From Vibrio rumoiensis 1S-45 (lineage in GTDB: Bacteria > Pseudomonadota > Gammaproteobacteria > Enterobacterales > Vibrionaceae): a DNA stretch of 64,000 nt. The DNA is taken from contig NZ_AJYK02000024.1 in NCBI RefSeq assembly GCF_000286955.2, positions 41,203 through 105,202 of the forward strand, read 5' to 3'. The translations under genes were made by a program, and so were the position numbers. Below, piece after piece: positions 24,888-33,735 of the stretch (position 1 is the first letter of the stretch; each line of letters opens with the position of its first letter). Below the pieces are notes generated by a model, which was not told the DNA's origin, searched no databases, and saw only the letters and a program-made list of their open reading frames with translations.

Positions 24888-26285
24888 TTAATCGTGCTTG
24901 ATCTCGGTCGCTAAAGTTTGCTTTTTTAGCGCAAAGAAGGTGATGATCATGGCGACCAATGCCATCACCGCCATTAATAAATAAATGGCATTAAAGCCAG
25001 TTGCTAACGCTTGTGGGCTGTAATTCGCAAGGCTGGTTTCTTTCGCTACGCCATTGTTCTTTAAGCTGAGTTGGAAAACGGTCGAGCATGCAGCCACGCC
25101 AATTGCACCCCCCAATTCTCGTCCAAAATTAAATAAAGACATGCCAATGCCTCTGTCTTTCGGGGGAAGTACATTTTGCACAACAACACCTAAAGCAGGC
25201 AAGGTGAAACCAATGCCAAGGCCAGATAACCCTAATGCCACCGCTTGAAATAGATGATGCTGGATCATGGCAAAGCTGACTGCCGCTAAGAAAAAACCAA
25301 ATAAGGCATAACGTTTATACTCACCCGATTTATTGACTAATTTGCCACCGCAATAAGCACCTAGTGTAATGCTGATCATAAAGATCACCATGATTTCACC
25401 ACTAGCAGAAGCCGACAGCCCTTTTTGCCACTGCATTTGCATCGGTAAATAGACTAAAATCGCAAACATTAATAATTGCGAGCAGAGAATCAGTAAGATA
25501 CAAACTAAATAGCCGGGCAGTTTGGCAAGGCGGGCGGGTAGCATTGGATCCGACACTCGTCTTTCAACAACAATCAGCAGTAAAATAGAAGCGATGAAAG
25601 CGCCACCAGTCCAAGATATGGGTAACTCTGCTTCTGGTGATAATAATAGCAATAGGCTAGTGGAGCAGATCATCAGCATCATAGCGCCAAGCCAATCAAA
25701 CTTAGAGTCTCGTTTTTTATTCAAATGAGATAAATTGCGACGAATGAGAAAAACCGCAATTAACCCAAGTGGAATGTTAATCCAAAATACCCAACGCCAA
25801 GAAAGGTGTTCAGCAAAGTAGCCACCTAATAAAGGCCCTGCAATACTGGAAACTGCGTACACCATCGAGATAAACCCTTGGTACTTGCCGACTTCTCGCG
25901 CAGGAATACAATCAGCAATGACAGTGAAAGCCAGCGCAATTAACCCGCCCCCACCAATACCTTGGATCACCCGGGCAATGATTAACGTTTGTAGATCTTG
26001 TGCAAAGCCACAAGCAATTGAGCCAATAATGAATAAAGTAATGCCGATATACAGCATTCTTACACGGCCTAGGATATCGCTGAGTTTACCGTAAACAGGT
26101 AACACCGCCGTCGCCGCCAAGAGATAGGCCGTCACAACCCAAGTCAGTGCATTCCCGGCATTTAATGCATCGCCAATCATAGGCAATGGTGTGGTGACAA
26201 TACTTTTTTCTAAAGATCCGAGTGCAATGACCAGTGCGACACTCATAAATATTTTCTGTGGAGAAACGGCTTTCTGTTCAGTCAC
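24888..26285 (-). CDS. MFS drug exporter, DHA2 (EmrB/QacA) family
   Basis: The 465-residue product has 14 predicted membrane helices. DHA2 motifs are visible: WVVTAYLLAATAVLPVYGKL followed by SDILGRVR (motif A), and ARVIQGIGGGGLIALAF (motif C region). It should use the proton gradient to export small hydrophobic or amphipathic compounds. The start is GTG with AGGAT upstream. menB follows 60 bases downstream, suggesting a joint transcript whose product might be linked to naphthoate compounds; this link is inference only. Confidence 0.87.
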   Translation of the reverse strand: MTEQKAVSPQKIFMSVALVIALGSLEKSIVTTPLPMIGDALNAGNALTWVVTAYLLAATAVLPVYGKLSDILGRVRMLYIGITLFIIGSIACGFAQDLQTLIIARVIQGIGGGGLIALAFTVIADCIPAREVGKYQGFISMVYAVSSIAGPLLGGYFAEHLSWRWVFWINIPLGLIAVFLIRRNLSHLNKKRDSKFDWLGAMMLMICSTSLLLLLSPEAELPISWTGGAFIASILLLIVVERRVSDPMLPARLAKLPGYLVCILLILCSQLLMFAILVYLPMQMQWQKGLSASASGEIMVIFMISITLGAYCGGKLVNKSGEYKRYALFGFFLAAVSFAMIQHHLFQAVALGLSGLGIGFTLPALGVVVQNVLPPKDRGIGMSLFNFGRELGGAIGVAACSTVFQLSLKNNGVAKETSLANYSPQALATGFNAIYLLMAVMALVAMIITFFALKKQTLATEIKHD

Positions 26286-26321
26286 AATTTATCCTCAAAC
26301 ACCAATCTAATGGGAAAATGA

Positions 26322-26354
26322 ATAAAAATAGAGCAGTGGTTAACCTGCTCTATT
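26322..26354 (-). terminator. Terminator after gltS
   Basis: On the minus strand TAGAGCAGGTTAACC pairs imperfectly with ACTGCTCTA and is followed by TTTTTATT. It separates gltS from the MFS-menB pair. Confidence 0.75.
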
Positions 26355-26439
26355 AAATACAAAATAACCAAACAGGCTTATCCCTGATTAGTTGAAGCTA
26401 TTTGGCGTATATACCCAATAAGGGGATAGTCACTTACAC

Positions 26440-27663
26440 TTAACCAATAAACGACAAATAGCCTTGGATAATAATTAAATTAACAATGTCGATGAAGAAT
26501 GCGCCGACAATAGGTACAACCATAAAAGCTTGCGGAGAAGGGCCATAATGCGTCACTAATGATCCCATATTCATAACCGCAGTTGGGGTAGCCCCTAAAC
26601 CAAAACCACAATGACCACCAGTAATGACCGCAGCATCGTAATTAGACCCCATGACTCTAAAGGTTACATTGTAGGCAAACACCGCCAAAATAAGTGTTTG
26701 AACACATAAAATAATCAACAGTGGAATCGCAAGCGAGAAGATTTCCCACAGCTTTAAACTCATTAATGCCATCGACAAAAATAATGAAAGCGAGACTGTA
26801 CCCAGAATATCCACAGTGTCGGTATTGAGTTTGTACTTTCCCGACACTTCAAAAATGTTGGTGATGATCACACCAAGAAATAAAGCATAAACAAAATCAG
26901 GGATTTTCAACCAGCTGATGTTTAATGTTCCAACCCATTTTTCAATGTAAATCGCGCCGACCACACAAATGAGCATGGTAAATAAAGTTTCAATCACGCG
27001 ATAAGCCGATACATGATCTTCTTCACGATCGTTATAAGTCACCACATCTGGGAAGTTGTCATGGTGTTTATCACCAGTGCCATATTCCGACATTAGATTG
27101 TGTTTTTGGATGCGTCTTTGTGCAATCGGCCCGCCAATAATACCGCCCATAATTAAACCAAAGGTGGCTGCTGCCATTGCAAATTCCAGGGTATTTAGCC
27201 CATATCTATCTTGGAAAGTGCTTGCCCACGCAGCGCCAGTACCATGCCCACCAGATAATGTAATCGAGCCAGCCACTAATCCAAGTAATGGGTTTAAGCC
27301 CAGCATTTCCGCTAAGCCAACCCCTACGGCATTTTGAATCACGATATAAATAGACGCGACTGCAAGAAAGATAAACACTTTTTTACCGCCTTTAATCAGC
27401 TGTGTGTAGCTGGCAGAAAGCCCCACTGTAGTAAAAAACAGTAGCATTAAGATGTGTTCTAACGGTAAGTCGAATTCTAAAGTGATGTTTTGAAAATGTA
27501 GAATAGTAATGATGACCGCAACAACAAGCCCCCCAACAATCGGTTCTGGGACTTTATATTTTGAAAGAAATGGGATTTTACTGTTAATGAAGTGCCCTAA
27601 AAGCAAAACGAAAATTGCCAGTAAAAAAGACTCGATAGAACCAACAGGATAAACCGTATTCAT
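26440..27663 (-). CDS. gltS: Sodium/glutamate symporter GltS
   Basis: The 407-residue protein is of GltS length and has 10-12 membrane helices. Family features include the inverted repeats around GSITLSGGHGTGAAWA and the matching second-half segment VITGGHCGFGLGATPTA, which are the two re-entrant glycine-rich loops that bind substrate. It imports glutamate with Na+ across the inner membrane. GAGGCGG precedes the ATG. The gene is monocistronic with its own terminator. Its closeness to the cell-wall peptide genes may be coincidental, though those pathways release glutamate. Confidence 0.95.
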   Translation of the reverse strand: MNTVYPVGSIESFLLAIFVLLLGHFINSKIPFLSKYKVPEPIVGGLVVAVIITILHFQNITLEFDLPLEHILMLLFFTTVGLSASYTQLIKGGKKVFIFLAVASIYIVIQNAVGVGLAEMLGLNPLLGLVAGSITLSGGHGTGAAWASTFQDRYGLNTLEFAMAAATFGLIMGGIIGGPIAQRRIQKHNLMSEYGTGDKHHDNFPDVVTYNDREEDHVSAYRVIETLFTMLICVVGAIYIEKWVGTLNISWLKIPDFVYALFLGVIITNIFEVSGKYKLNTDTVDILGTVSLSLFLSMALMSLKLWEIFSLAIPLLIILCVQTLILAVFAYNVTFRVMGSNYDAAVITGGHCGFGLGATPTAVMNMGSLVTHYGPSPQAFMVVPIVGAFFIDIVNLIIIQGYLSFIG

Positions 27664-27950
27664 ATACCGCCTCGAAAGTGAAATTTAATAGAAATGTTTT
27701 GGTTCAGATTTTTAGCATAGACAAAGAAAGGGTGATTCACTCGATTACAGCGAAGTATTTCTATTATAGGTGCCTATGGTGTCGTTGAAACCAAAAAATA
27801 CTGAGTGGGTAATGCGAAAAAGGCAGACAAACTTTGAAATAGATTGAATTATTGACATTAATCTTTCAATTTTATGACGTGTTACATAGTTAATCATTTA
27901 TCATGTGAATAATAAATTTCTATCTATATGTAAAACTGCTGGAGTCCACC

Positions 27951-28175
27951 TTGCCTGTTCTATTTTGCCACTCATGTTGTCGCAACACACAACATAAGGA
28001 AGTGTTACGCAAACGTGCTGAAGATGATTTCTCAATGAAAACCAAACTTCAAAAGTTTAGTGAGTTAGTCAATCAACTTTTCAGCGGCGTACATTACCAC
28101 AAAATGGACCCTGTGTGCTTCTGCCGTGATTGTAATAATCAAAATCCCGAAAAAAATTCACCTTCAACACACTAA
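27951..28175 (+). CDS. Small zinc-ribbon protein
   Basis: The product starts at a TTG preceded by GGAG at good spacing and is 74 residues long. Two cysteine knuckles, FCHSCC at the N-terminus and CFCRDC near residue 57, would bind one zinc ion as a treble or ribbon fold. The linker is rich in charged residues (LRKRAEDDF). I do not recognise a named family, but the spacing and clean N-terminal knuckle argue that it is real. It precedes the YdcF-like gene on the same strand with a 195-base gap. Confidence 0.6.
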   Translation: MPVLFCHSCCRNTQHKEVLRKRAEDDFSMKTKLQKFSELVNQLFSGVHYHKMDPVCFCRDCNNQNPEKNSPSTH

Positions 28176-28370
28176 TATTACAATGTTTTTGGTATGTCGC
28201 CAGTCGGCATGCCAATATTTTATCTTCAATAGCACTTTCTTGATTTCTCCCCCTTACTACCATTCTTAAACTCGAGTAGAGTATAAGCTTATCACTTGCA
28301 TCCGCTGCCGGTTTAGATTCGGTCATCAATATGATCGGTCATACTAATGGCGTTACACAGAGGGAAAAGA

Positions 28371-29012
28371 ATGGCTCGCTACTATCAACAGATCTTATCG
28401 GTTTGGAATTACTTTAAGCTTAATCAAACGCTTCAAAAAAGCGATGCTATTTTACTACTGGGCAGTTCAGATTTGCGGGTCGGTGAACGGGCGGCGGAGC
28501 TTTATCAGCAAGGTATCGCGCCTTTAGTGATCATCTCTGGCGGTAAAGGCCGGATGACAGATGGCGTATTTGAGTTATCAGAAGCGGAAACATTTGCCAA
28601 AGTCGTAATGGATTGTGGCGTTCCTCATCATGCAATCTTGTTGGAAGATAAGTCGACCAACACAGGGGAGAACTTCCAATTTACACAGCAGCTTTTAGAC
28701 AAAAAAGGCATTACTTTGCAAAGTGTTACTTTAGTGCAAAAACCTTATATGGAAAGGCGAGCATTGGCCACCAGTGAAAAAGTTTGGCCGAAGGTTAAAG
28801 CGCAAGTCACGTCACCTCAATGTGATTTTCTAGATTATTGCAGTGTGTTGCATCCGTCTACCGAAGTGATCAATTTAATGGTTGGGGAGTTGCAGAGAAT
28901 GAAGCATTACCCACCTCAAGGCTTTTTTGCTGAGCAACCTTGGTCACCAGAGCTTGATGAAGCCTTAGAATCATTACTTGCGATTGGTTATGACGAGCAG
29001 ACGATTTTATAA
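28371..29012 (+). CDS. YdcF-like DUF218 protein
   Basis: I place the start at the ATG at 28371 (MARYYQQILSVWNYF), which has GAGGG upstream; 213 residues. DUF218 landmarks are present: DAILLLGSSDLRVGERAAEL, IISGGKGRMT and the EDKSTNTGENFQFT block, typical of the YdcF/SanA/ElyC group. There is no membrane helix, so it is cytoplasmic like E. coli YdcF, a protein that binds S-adenosylmethionine and whose role is not settled. Relatives such as SanA and ElyC affect the cell envelope. It is 88 bases upstream of the dipeptide epimerase gene and probably shares its transcript. Confidence 0.83.
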   Translation: MARYYQQILSVWNYFKLNQTLQKSDAILLLGSSDLRVGERAAELYQQGIAPLVIISGGKGRMTDGVFELSEAETFAKVVMDCGVPHHAILLEDKSTNTGENFQFTQQLLDKKGITLQSVTLVQKPYMERRALATSEKVWPKVKAQVTSPQCDFLDYCSVLHPSTEVINLMVGELQRMKHYPPQGFFAEQPWSPELDEALESLLAIGYDEQTIL

Positions 29013-29100
29013 CGAACAAATTTATATTGAATTGGCCGTTTTTTACATTGTTACTAAAAGTACATTGTTCTAAAAGACGGAAGATAAAGGAACTATCAAC

Positions 29101-30075
29101 ATGCAAATGACAGTCACCACCACATCTTGGCCAATTAATGGATCATTTACCATTTCGCGTGGCTCGAAAACACATGCAGATGTCGTTATGGTTGAGCTGA
29201 GTCATAATGGCAACATAGGCCGTGGAGAATGTGTTCCGTATGCAAGGTATGGCGAATCGATAGAACAAGTATTACGAGATTTAAAACAGCTCCAATCACA
29301 ACTCAATGCCAACACTACCCATCAAGATATTACACAGTTACTACCTGCAGGCGCGGCGCGTAATGCATTAGATTGCGCTTGGTGGGATTTACAGTGTAAA
29401 CAGCAACACCAGTCGATTTGGCAACTGCTTGATATCAAACCAACAGCACTCACCACCGCGTTTACCTTATCGCTTGATACCCCTGAAAAAATGGGGCAGG
29501 CCGCCAAAGAAAATCAACAACGTCCGGTATTGAAATTAAAATTGGCTGGGAAAGGGGATATCGCAAGGGTTACTGCTGTGAGAGAAAACTCACCTAATGC
29601 CATGATCATTGTTGATGCCAATGAAGGTTGGGATATCGATTTATATCATCAAATGATCCCGCAATTGGTTGAGCTTAATGTCGCCATGATCGAACAACCT
29701 TTTCCATCCACCAAAGATCATTGGCTCGATGGACTTGTACGCCCGATCACCATTTGCGCCGATGAATCGTGTCACGGCATCGAAAGCCTCGCGACGCTGG
29801 AGGGTCGTTATGACATGATCAACATTAAGCTAGATAAGACTGGCGGATTAACTCAAGCACTCGCGTTAAAACAAGCCGCCATTGCACAAGGTATGCAAGT
29901 CATGGTTGGCTGCATGGTTGGCAGCTCCCTTGGCATGGCACCTGCCTTTGTGGTGGCGCAAGGCGCGGATATTGTGGATCTTGATGGGCCACTGCTGCTG
30001 GCTGAAGATGAAGAACATGGGTTTGAATTTGATGTTTCTAGCATGAAAGTAATGAGTAAAAGGTTGTGGGGGTAA
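29101..30075 (+). CDS. L-Ala-D/L-Glu dipeptide epimerase
   Basis: The 324-residue protein belongs to the enolase superfamily, muconate-lactonising subgroup. Catalytic lysine motif KLKL lies near residue 147; metal ligands are Asp in VDANEGW, Glu in IEQPF and Asp in CADESC; the second lysine is in KLDKTGG. The C-terminal DLDG (a D-x-D motif) is the marker of dipeptide epimerases. The E. coli relative YcjG turns L-Ala-D-Glu from recycled murein into L-Ala-L-Glu, which peptidases can split. MpaA and an MppA-type binding protein nearby (33736-36250) make the same role likely here. A perfect parS2 site lies inside the gene at 29387-29401. Confidence 0.88.
   Translation: MQMTVTTTSWPINGSFTISRGSKTHADVVMVELSHNGNIGRGECVPYARYGESIEQVLRDLKQLQSQLNANTTHQDITQLLPAGAARNALDCAWWDLQCKQQHQSIWQLLDIKPTALTTAFTLSLDTPEKMGQAAKENQQRPVLKLKLAGKGDIARVTAVRENSPNAMIIVDANEGWDIDLYHQMIPQLVELNVAMIEQPFPSTKDHWLDGLVRPITICADESCHGIESLATLEGRYDMINIKLDKTGGLTQALALKQAAIAQGMQVMVGCMVGSSLGMAPAFVVAQGADIVDLDGPLLLAEDEEHGFEFDVSSMKVMSKRLWG
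29387..29401. other. parS2 centromere site 5, inside the epimerase gene
   Basis: ATTTACAGTGTAAAC is a perfect parS2 core embedded in coding sequence (codons for WWDLQCKQ). It lies about 14 kb from the origin array. Confidence 0.85.
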
Positions 30076-30121
30076 AGGTAAATGCATGATTCATTCATTT
30101 GGTTTTGGGAAGAGGAATTAG

Positions 30122-30568
30122 ATGAAATTTAAGTGTGATATAGATCCTTTAAAAACAAGAATCAAATGGCTTAATCTTGTTTTTTATACCTTCTTATTGG
30201 TGAGCTTATTAGTTTATTATTTCTACCCAAAGGTTTTTATCATAAGAGGGAGTTTAATCGGAGTGGTTATTTGTTTCGCAATCTGGCATGTTCTCGGAAT
30301 GATCAAAGATCATTATAGAGGTAGTTTGGAAAAACATCGCTCGGAGATTATCGATATAAATGAATGGGGTATTGAATATCATCATGAGGCGAGTGGTTAT
30401 CGATTTAAAAAAAGCAATGAGGAGATCCTCGCCGTTAAATTTACTCGATTTTTGGGCACGCCTAAGATAAAAGTACGCTTTACTCATAATGAAGTTTTTG
30501 ATTTTTTTTGGTTCAAAGATTCGGATGTCCTTTATCGTCAGCTTAAACATAAGGAGAGTTTGAGATAA
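30122..30568 (+). CDS. Two-helix membrane protein of unknown function
   Basis: The 148-residue product starts at an ATG with GAGGAA upstream. It has two membrane helices (about 17-36 and 43-62) separated by a very short loop, then a soluble cytoplasmic domain of about 85 residues rich in aromatic and charged residues (EILAVKFTRFLGTPKIKVRF). The fold of the tail could be a small beta-rich (PH-like) domain, but this is a guess from alternation. I do not recognise a family. It lies 46 bases after the epimerase gene and could be its last operon member. Confidence 0.6.
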   Translation: MKFKCDIDPLKTRIKWLNLVFYTFLLVSLLVYYFYPKVFIIRGSLIGVVICFAIWHVLGMIKDHYRGSLEKHRSEIIDINEWGIEYHHEASGYRFKKSNEEILAVKFTRFLGTPKIKVRFTHNEVFDFFWFKDSDVLYRQLKHKESLR

Positions 30569-30673
30569 AAGCATAGAAGTTAAAACAGATAAACCGTTCC
30601 ATCCTTTCAATGGCAGGTGAAAAATGCCAATCATGGTAATAGCATGAAAAAGATTCAGGAATGATAGATATTT

Positions 30674-31531
30674 TCACATTTCACCTTGGATCTGCTTAGA
30701 AAAAATATCAGTAATTATTTTCATAATGTCTCGAGTGTTTTTATCCGCATAAGAAGCATAAATGAGTACAGAAGAGGGTGGTATTGCCGGTAAATTGTAT
30801 TTGTCGGTTATATCGATAAGGCCAGATGGCGCCGATCTTTTTGGATATATACCAATGGCAAGTCCGGCTGAAATGGCGCTAGTAATTGCTGTGATGTTAT
30901 TCCCCACGAAGGATTCAACCCACTTGATTGAGGTCTTATTGAGTGTCTGTGCTGCGACATTTCTTAAGCCACAGTCTTCTTTCAGCACCGCAATCGGCAG
31001 TGGTTCGTGTCGATTAAAGGTAAAACTGGGAGTGGCATACCAACCAAAATGTTCAGGGCACAACGCTTCCCCATCAATGCGTCCATCGTCGCTACGGATA
31101 ATGATGGCGTTCAGTAAGCCGCTGTTGCAGTTTTCTAATAATACTCGTGAACTATCAATGGATAATTCAACCTGTAATAAGGGCTCAATGGTGTTGAGTT
31201 CTGATAAAACCTTCTCTATTTCTGGCCCAAAAACATGGCAACCAACGCCAAGCTTAAATTGTTTTTTGGCAAGAACTAAGCTGGAAACGGCTTGATCATT
31301 CGCTTCAACAAGCTTAATCGCGTAGGGTAAAAAAGCCTCCCCAGTTGACGATAACTTAATTTTTCTAGGGGTTCGATCAAGAAGCTTCACGTTTAATTTA
31401 TCTTCTAATCTTTTCAATTTCACACTGAGTGTGCCTTGGGTTGTTCCTAATTTATCTGCGGCAAGAGTAAAACTTTTTAGTTCATGGATGGCTAAAAAAG
31501 CTTTAACTGATTCAATATCTAAGCTGAGCAT
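30674..31531 (-). CDS. LysR-family regulator
   Basis: The 285-residue protein has the LysR N-terminal winged helix-turn-helix (residues 5-64, with FTLAADKLGTTQGTLSVKLKRLE) and a periplasmic-binding-like effector domain from about 90. Its length is slightly below average, and the effector domain seems to lack part of its last subdomain. It is divergent from an MFS exporter gene 276 bases away, the usual arrangement for a regulator and its target. The effector is unknown. Confidence 0.87.
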   Translation of the reverse strand: MLSLDIESVKAFLAIHELKSFTLAADKLGTTQGTLSVKLKRLEDKLNVKLLDRTPRKIKLSSTGEAFLPYAIKLVEANDQAVSSLVLAKKQFKLGVGCHVFGPEIEKVLSELNTIEPLLQVELSIDSSRVLLENCNSGLLNAIIIRSDDGRIDGEALCPEHFGWYATPSFTFNRHEPLPIAVLKEDCGLRNVAAQTLNKTSIKWVESFVGNNITAITSAISAGLAIGIYPKRSAPSGLIDITDKYNLPAIPPSSVLIYASYADKNTRDIMKIITDIFSKQIQGEM

Positions 31532-31807
31532 GAGGAGTCCCTTCTTGTATGTTGCCGTGTCTCGGCATTATTTATCCCTCTCATCTGTATATTAATTGTA
31601 AAACCACCTTGTTTATATAGCTCGTAGTCAATTGTTTCGATTGGAGTATTGGTTTTTGTCATTACAGAAATAGCGAAGAGCGTGTTCATCCCATACTTTG
31701 TTGATGTTACTTTTTTGAACGACCGAATATCACTTATTTTAGGTGATTTTTAAAATTGGAACGGACTTCTAATCTTGTTGAGGAAGTTTAAAGGAGTGTA
31801 ATCGATT

Positions 31808-33337
31808 ATGTTTTCCACAATATCATATAAAAATAAAATAGCGCTGGTGGCAGTGTGCCTATCTGCGGTGATGCTGGGGTTAGAAATTACCAGTATTCCT
31901 TCTATTTTACCTACGTTGAAATCCCTGTTACCTGCAGATTTTCAACAGCTTCAATGGATAATGAATGCTTATACCATTGCCATGTGCTCGGTGCTGGTTG
32001 CAACCGGCGCACTGGCCGATCGCTTTGGAAGAAAAAGGATATTTATCGCTGGAATTACTGTGTTTGCCATTGCATCACTTATTTGCGGCTTGGCAGGCAG
32101 TGCCACCGTATTAATTGCGGCAAGATTCTTACAAGGGTTAAGCGCCGCTGCCATGCTTTCTTGTCAGGTTGCGGTGTTATCTCACCAATTTCAAAATGGG
32201 AATGAACGTGGTGTTGCATTTGCAACTTGGGGGATTGTATTTGGGTTAGGGTTGGGTTTTGGCCCCATCGTTGGTGGAATTATCTTAGAGCTAGCAAGCT
32301 GGCAATGGGTGTTTTTAATTCATGTTGTGATTGCCGCGTTGACTTTATTATTGGCGAAAAAAGGCGTGACTGAATCCTCCAATCCTAATGCTGGAAGGAT
32401 GGACTTTGGCGGCATGATAACGCTCTCACTATCGGTGTTTGGTCTCGTGTATTTAATTACGCAAGGACATGAGTCGGGTCTATCGAGTGATGTTGGGATG
32501 TTCATTTTAGTGGGTAGCATTGTGAGCTTATTACTCTTTATCGTGATAGAGAATAAAGTGAAACACCCAATGTTTGATTTTTCCGCTTTTAAAGTTCGTA
32601 ATTTTTCTGGGGCTTTATTCGGTGCTAGCGGCATGAACTTTAGCTTCTGGCCATTTGTTATCTATTTCCCAATTTATTTGCAATCCGTACTTGGTTATAG
32701 CGCGATCATGTCAGGGCTTACGGTATTAGCACTCACGCTACCCACTATTATTGTGCCTCCTTATGCAGAACGCATGTTATTGAAAAAGGGAGCTGGGTTT
32801 GTTATCCCACTTGGCTTATTTACGATTTCAGCAGGCTTCGTGGCGATTTGGTTTGCGGTGACGATGCCAAGCACATCATGGCTAACTCTGTTACCAGGCT
32901 GCTTAATTGCGGGTGTAGGTTTAGGATTAACGAATACACCGGTAACCAATACGGCGACAGGTTCGTTACCTCCAGAGCGAGCTGGTATGGCATCGGGCAT
33001 GGAGTTCAGTGCCAGAATGATATCGCTGGCGGTTAATATTGCCATTATGGGCTTGGTGTTAGTTCAAGGTGTTGCGGTGGGTCTAGCTGATACTTTACCG
33101 CTTTCCGGTGCACAGATAGAAGTACTTGCTGGCGCGATTGCTGCAGGCAATGTAACTGCAGCGCAATCTTTCGGGGTATCTTCAGATCTCGCTACGAATA
33201 TACTAACGACAGGTTTTAGTTGGCTGGTGCTTTATGGAGCAATAAGTGCTTTGATTTTAGGATTAGCAGCAGCCGTTACCTGTGAACGTAAGCATCGCAC
33301 TGAAATTGATAAGTCTATAAGTGTTACGGCTAAGTAG
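31808..33337 (+). CDS. MFS exporter, DHA2 family (14 TMS)
   Basis: The 509-residue product has 14 predicted membrane helices. Motif A (GALADRFGRKRIF) and motif C-like ARFLQGLSAAAMLSCQ and GLGFGPIVGG are present, placing it with EmrB/SmvA-type proton-driven exporters. AAGGAG precedes the ATG. It is divergent from a LysR regulator, which is likely to control it. Together with the truncated VOC gene downstream this pair breaks up an otherwise cell-wall-peptide gene neighbourhood and could be a later insertion. No terminator with a T run follows, but a long hairpin does (33376-33415). Confidence 0.88.
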   Translation: MFSTISYKNKIALVAVCLSAVMLGLEITSIPSILPTLKSLLPADFQQLQWIMNAYTIAMCSVLVATGALADRFGRKRIFIAGITVFAIASLICGLAGSATVLIAARFLQGLSAAAMLSCQVAVLSHQFQNGNERGVAFATWGIVFGLGLGFGPIVGGIILELASWQWVFLIHVVIAALTLLLAKKGVTESSNPNAGRMDFGGMITLSLSVFGLVYLITQGHESGLSSDVGMFILVGSIVSLLLFIVIENKVKHPMFDFSAFKVRNFSGALFGASGMNFSFWPFVIYFPIYLQSVLGYSAIMSGLTVLALTLPTIIVPPYAERMLLKKGAGFVIPLGLFTISAGFVAIWFAVTMPSTSWLTLLPGCLIAGVGLGLTNTPVTNTATGSLPPERAGMASGMEFSARMISLAVNIAIMGLVLVQGVAVGLADTLPLSGAQIEVLAGAIAAGNVTAAQSFGVSSDLATNILTTGFSWLVLYGAISALILGLAAAVTCERKHRTEIDKSISVTAK

Positions 33338-33375
33338 GCGGTGTTACTAATTTAGTCATCGTTATGCCATTGTCA

Positions 33376-33415
33376 TGGATATCCAACAAGGAAAGTACAG
33401 CTTGTTGGATATCCA
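33376..33415. repeat. Perfect 15-bp inverted repeat
   Basis: TGGATATCCAACAAG and its exact reverse complement flank a 10-base spacer (GAAAGTACAG). It lies 39 bases past the MFS stop. It lacks a T run right after the stem, so it is a weak terminator candidate. It directly precedes a VOC gene that has lost its 5' part, so it may mark a rearrangement junction. Confidence 0.65.
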
Positions 33416-33417
33416 TT

Positions 33418-33645
33418 CTGAAATTTTATACGGCTATAATAGGTAGCGTTAAATATTTTGAACATGAGCAGCTCGATACACTGGTTGAAGAATTAAAGTC
33501 TAAGGGGAGCGAATTTACCCAAGAGCCTACCGATAAAGATTACTTGTGGCGAGAAGCGATGTTAGCGGATCCTTCTGGTAATGGAATCAAACGGTATTGG
33601 ACTGGTGAAAATAGACTTAACCCACCTTGGCGCATCAATGCCTAA
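33418..33645 (+). pseudogene. 5'-truncated VOC (glyoxalase/bleomycin-resistance-like) gene
   Basis: The remaining frame encodes the C-terminal half of a VOC-superfamily protein. It has LDTLVEELKSKGSEFTQEPT, then WREAMLADPSGNGI with a metal-ligand-region pattern, and the typical ending GENRLNPPWRIN. The N-terminal beta-alpha-beta module that supplies the other half of the metal site is missing, replaced by the inverted repeat just upstream. An ATG at 33364 opens the same frame, but its codons are only the hairpin sequence. The fragment is unlikely to be functional. Confidence 0.7.
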
Positions 33646-33735
33646 CCAAACACAATTAAAATGGGCAGTACGCCATATCAATACCATTAGTTGCTAAAAA
33701 TCACAGTGGATGGCAGTTGCTATTTGGATATGAAG

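Noticed and set aside
26940..26962. parS2-like TTTTCAATGTAAA inside gltS
   Set aside because: One mismatch in the left half-site and coding context; weaker than the five perfect sites.
29601..29614. ATGATCATTGTTG inside the epimerase gene, iteron-like
   Set aside because: It encodes the conserved MIIVDAN metal-site strand, so coding constraint explains it.
33364..33417. N-terminal extension of the VOC frame from an ATG at 33364
   Set aside because: The codons are the 15-bp inverted repeat itself and show no VOC similarity.
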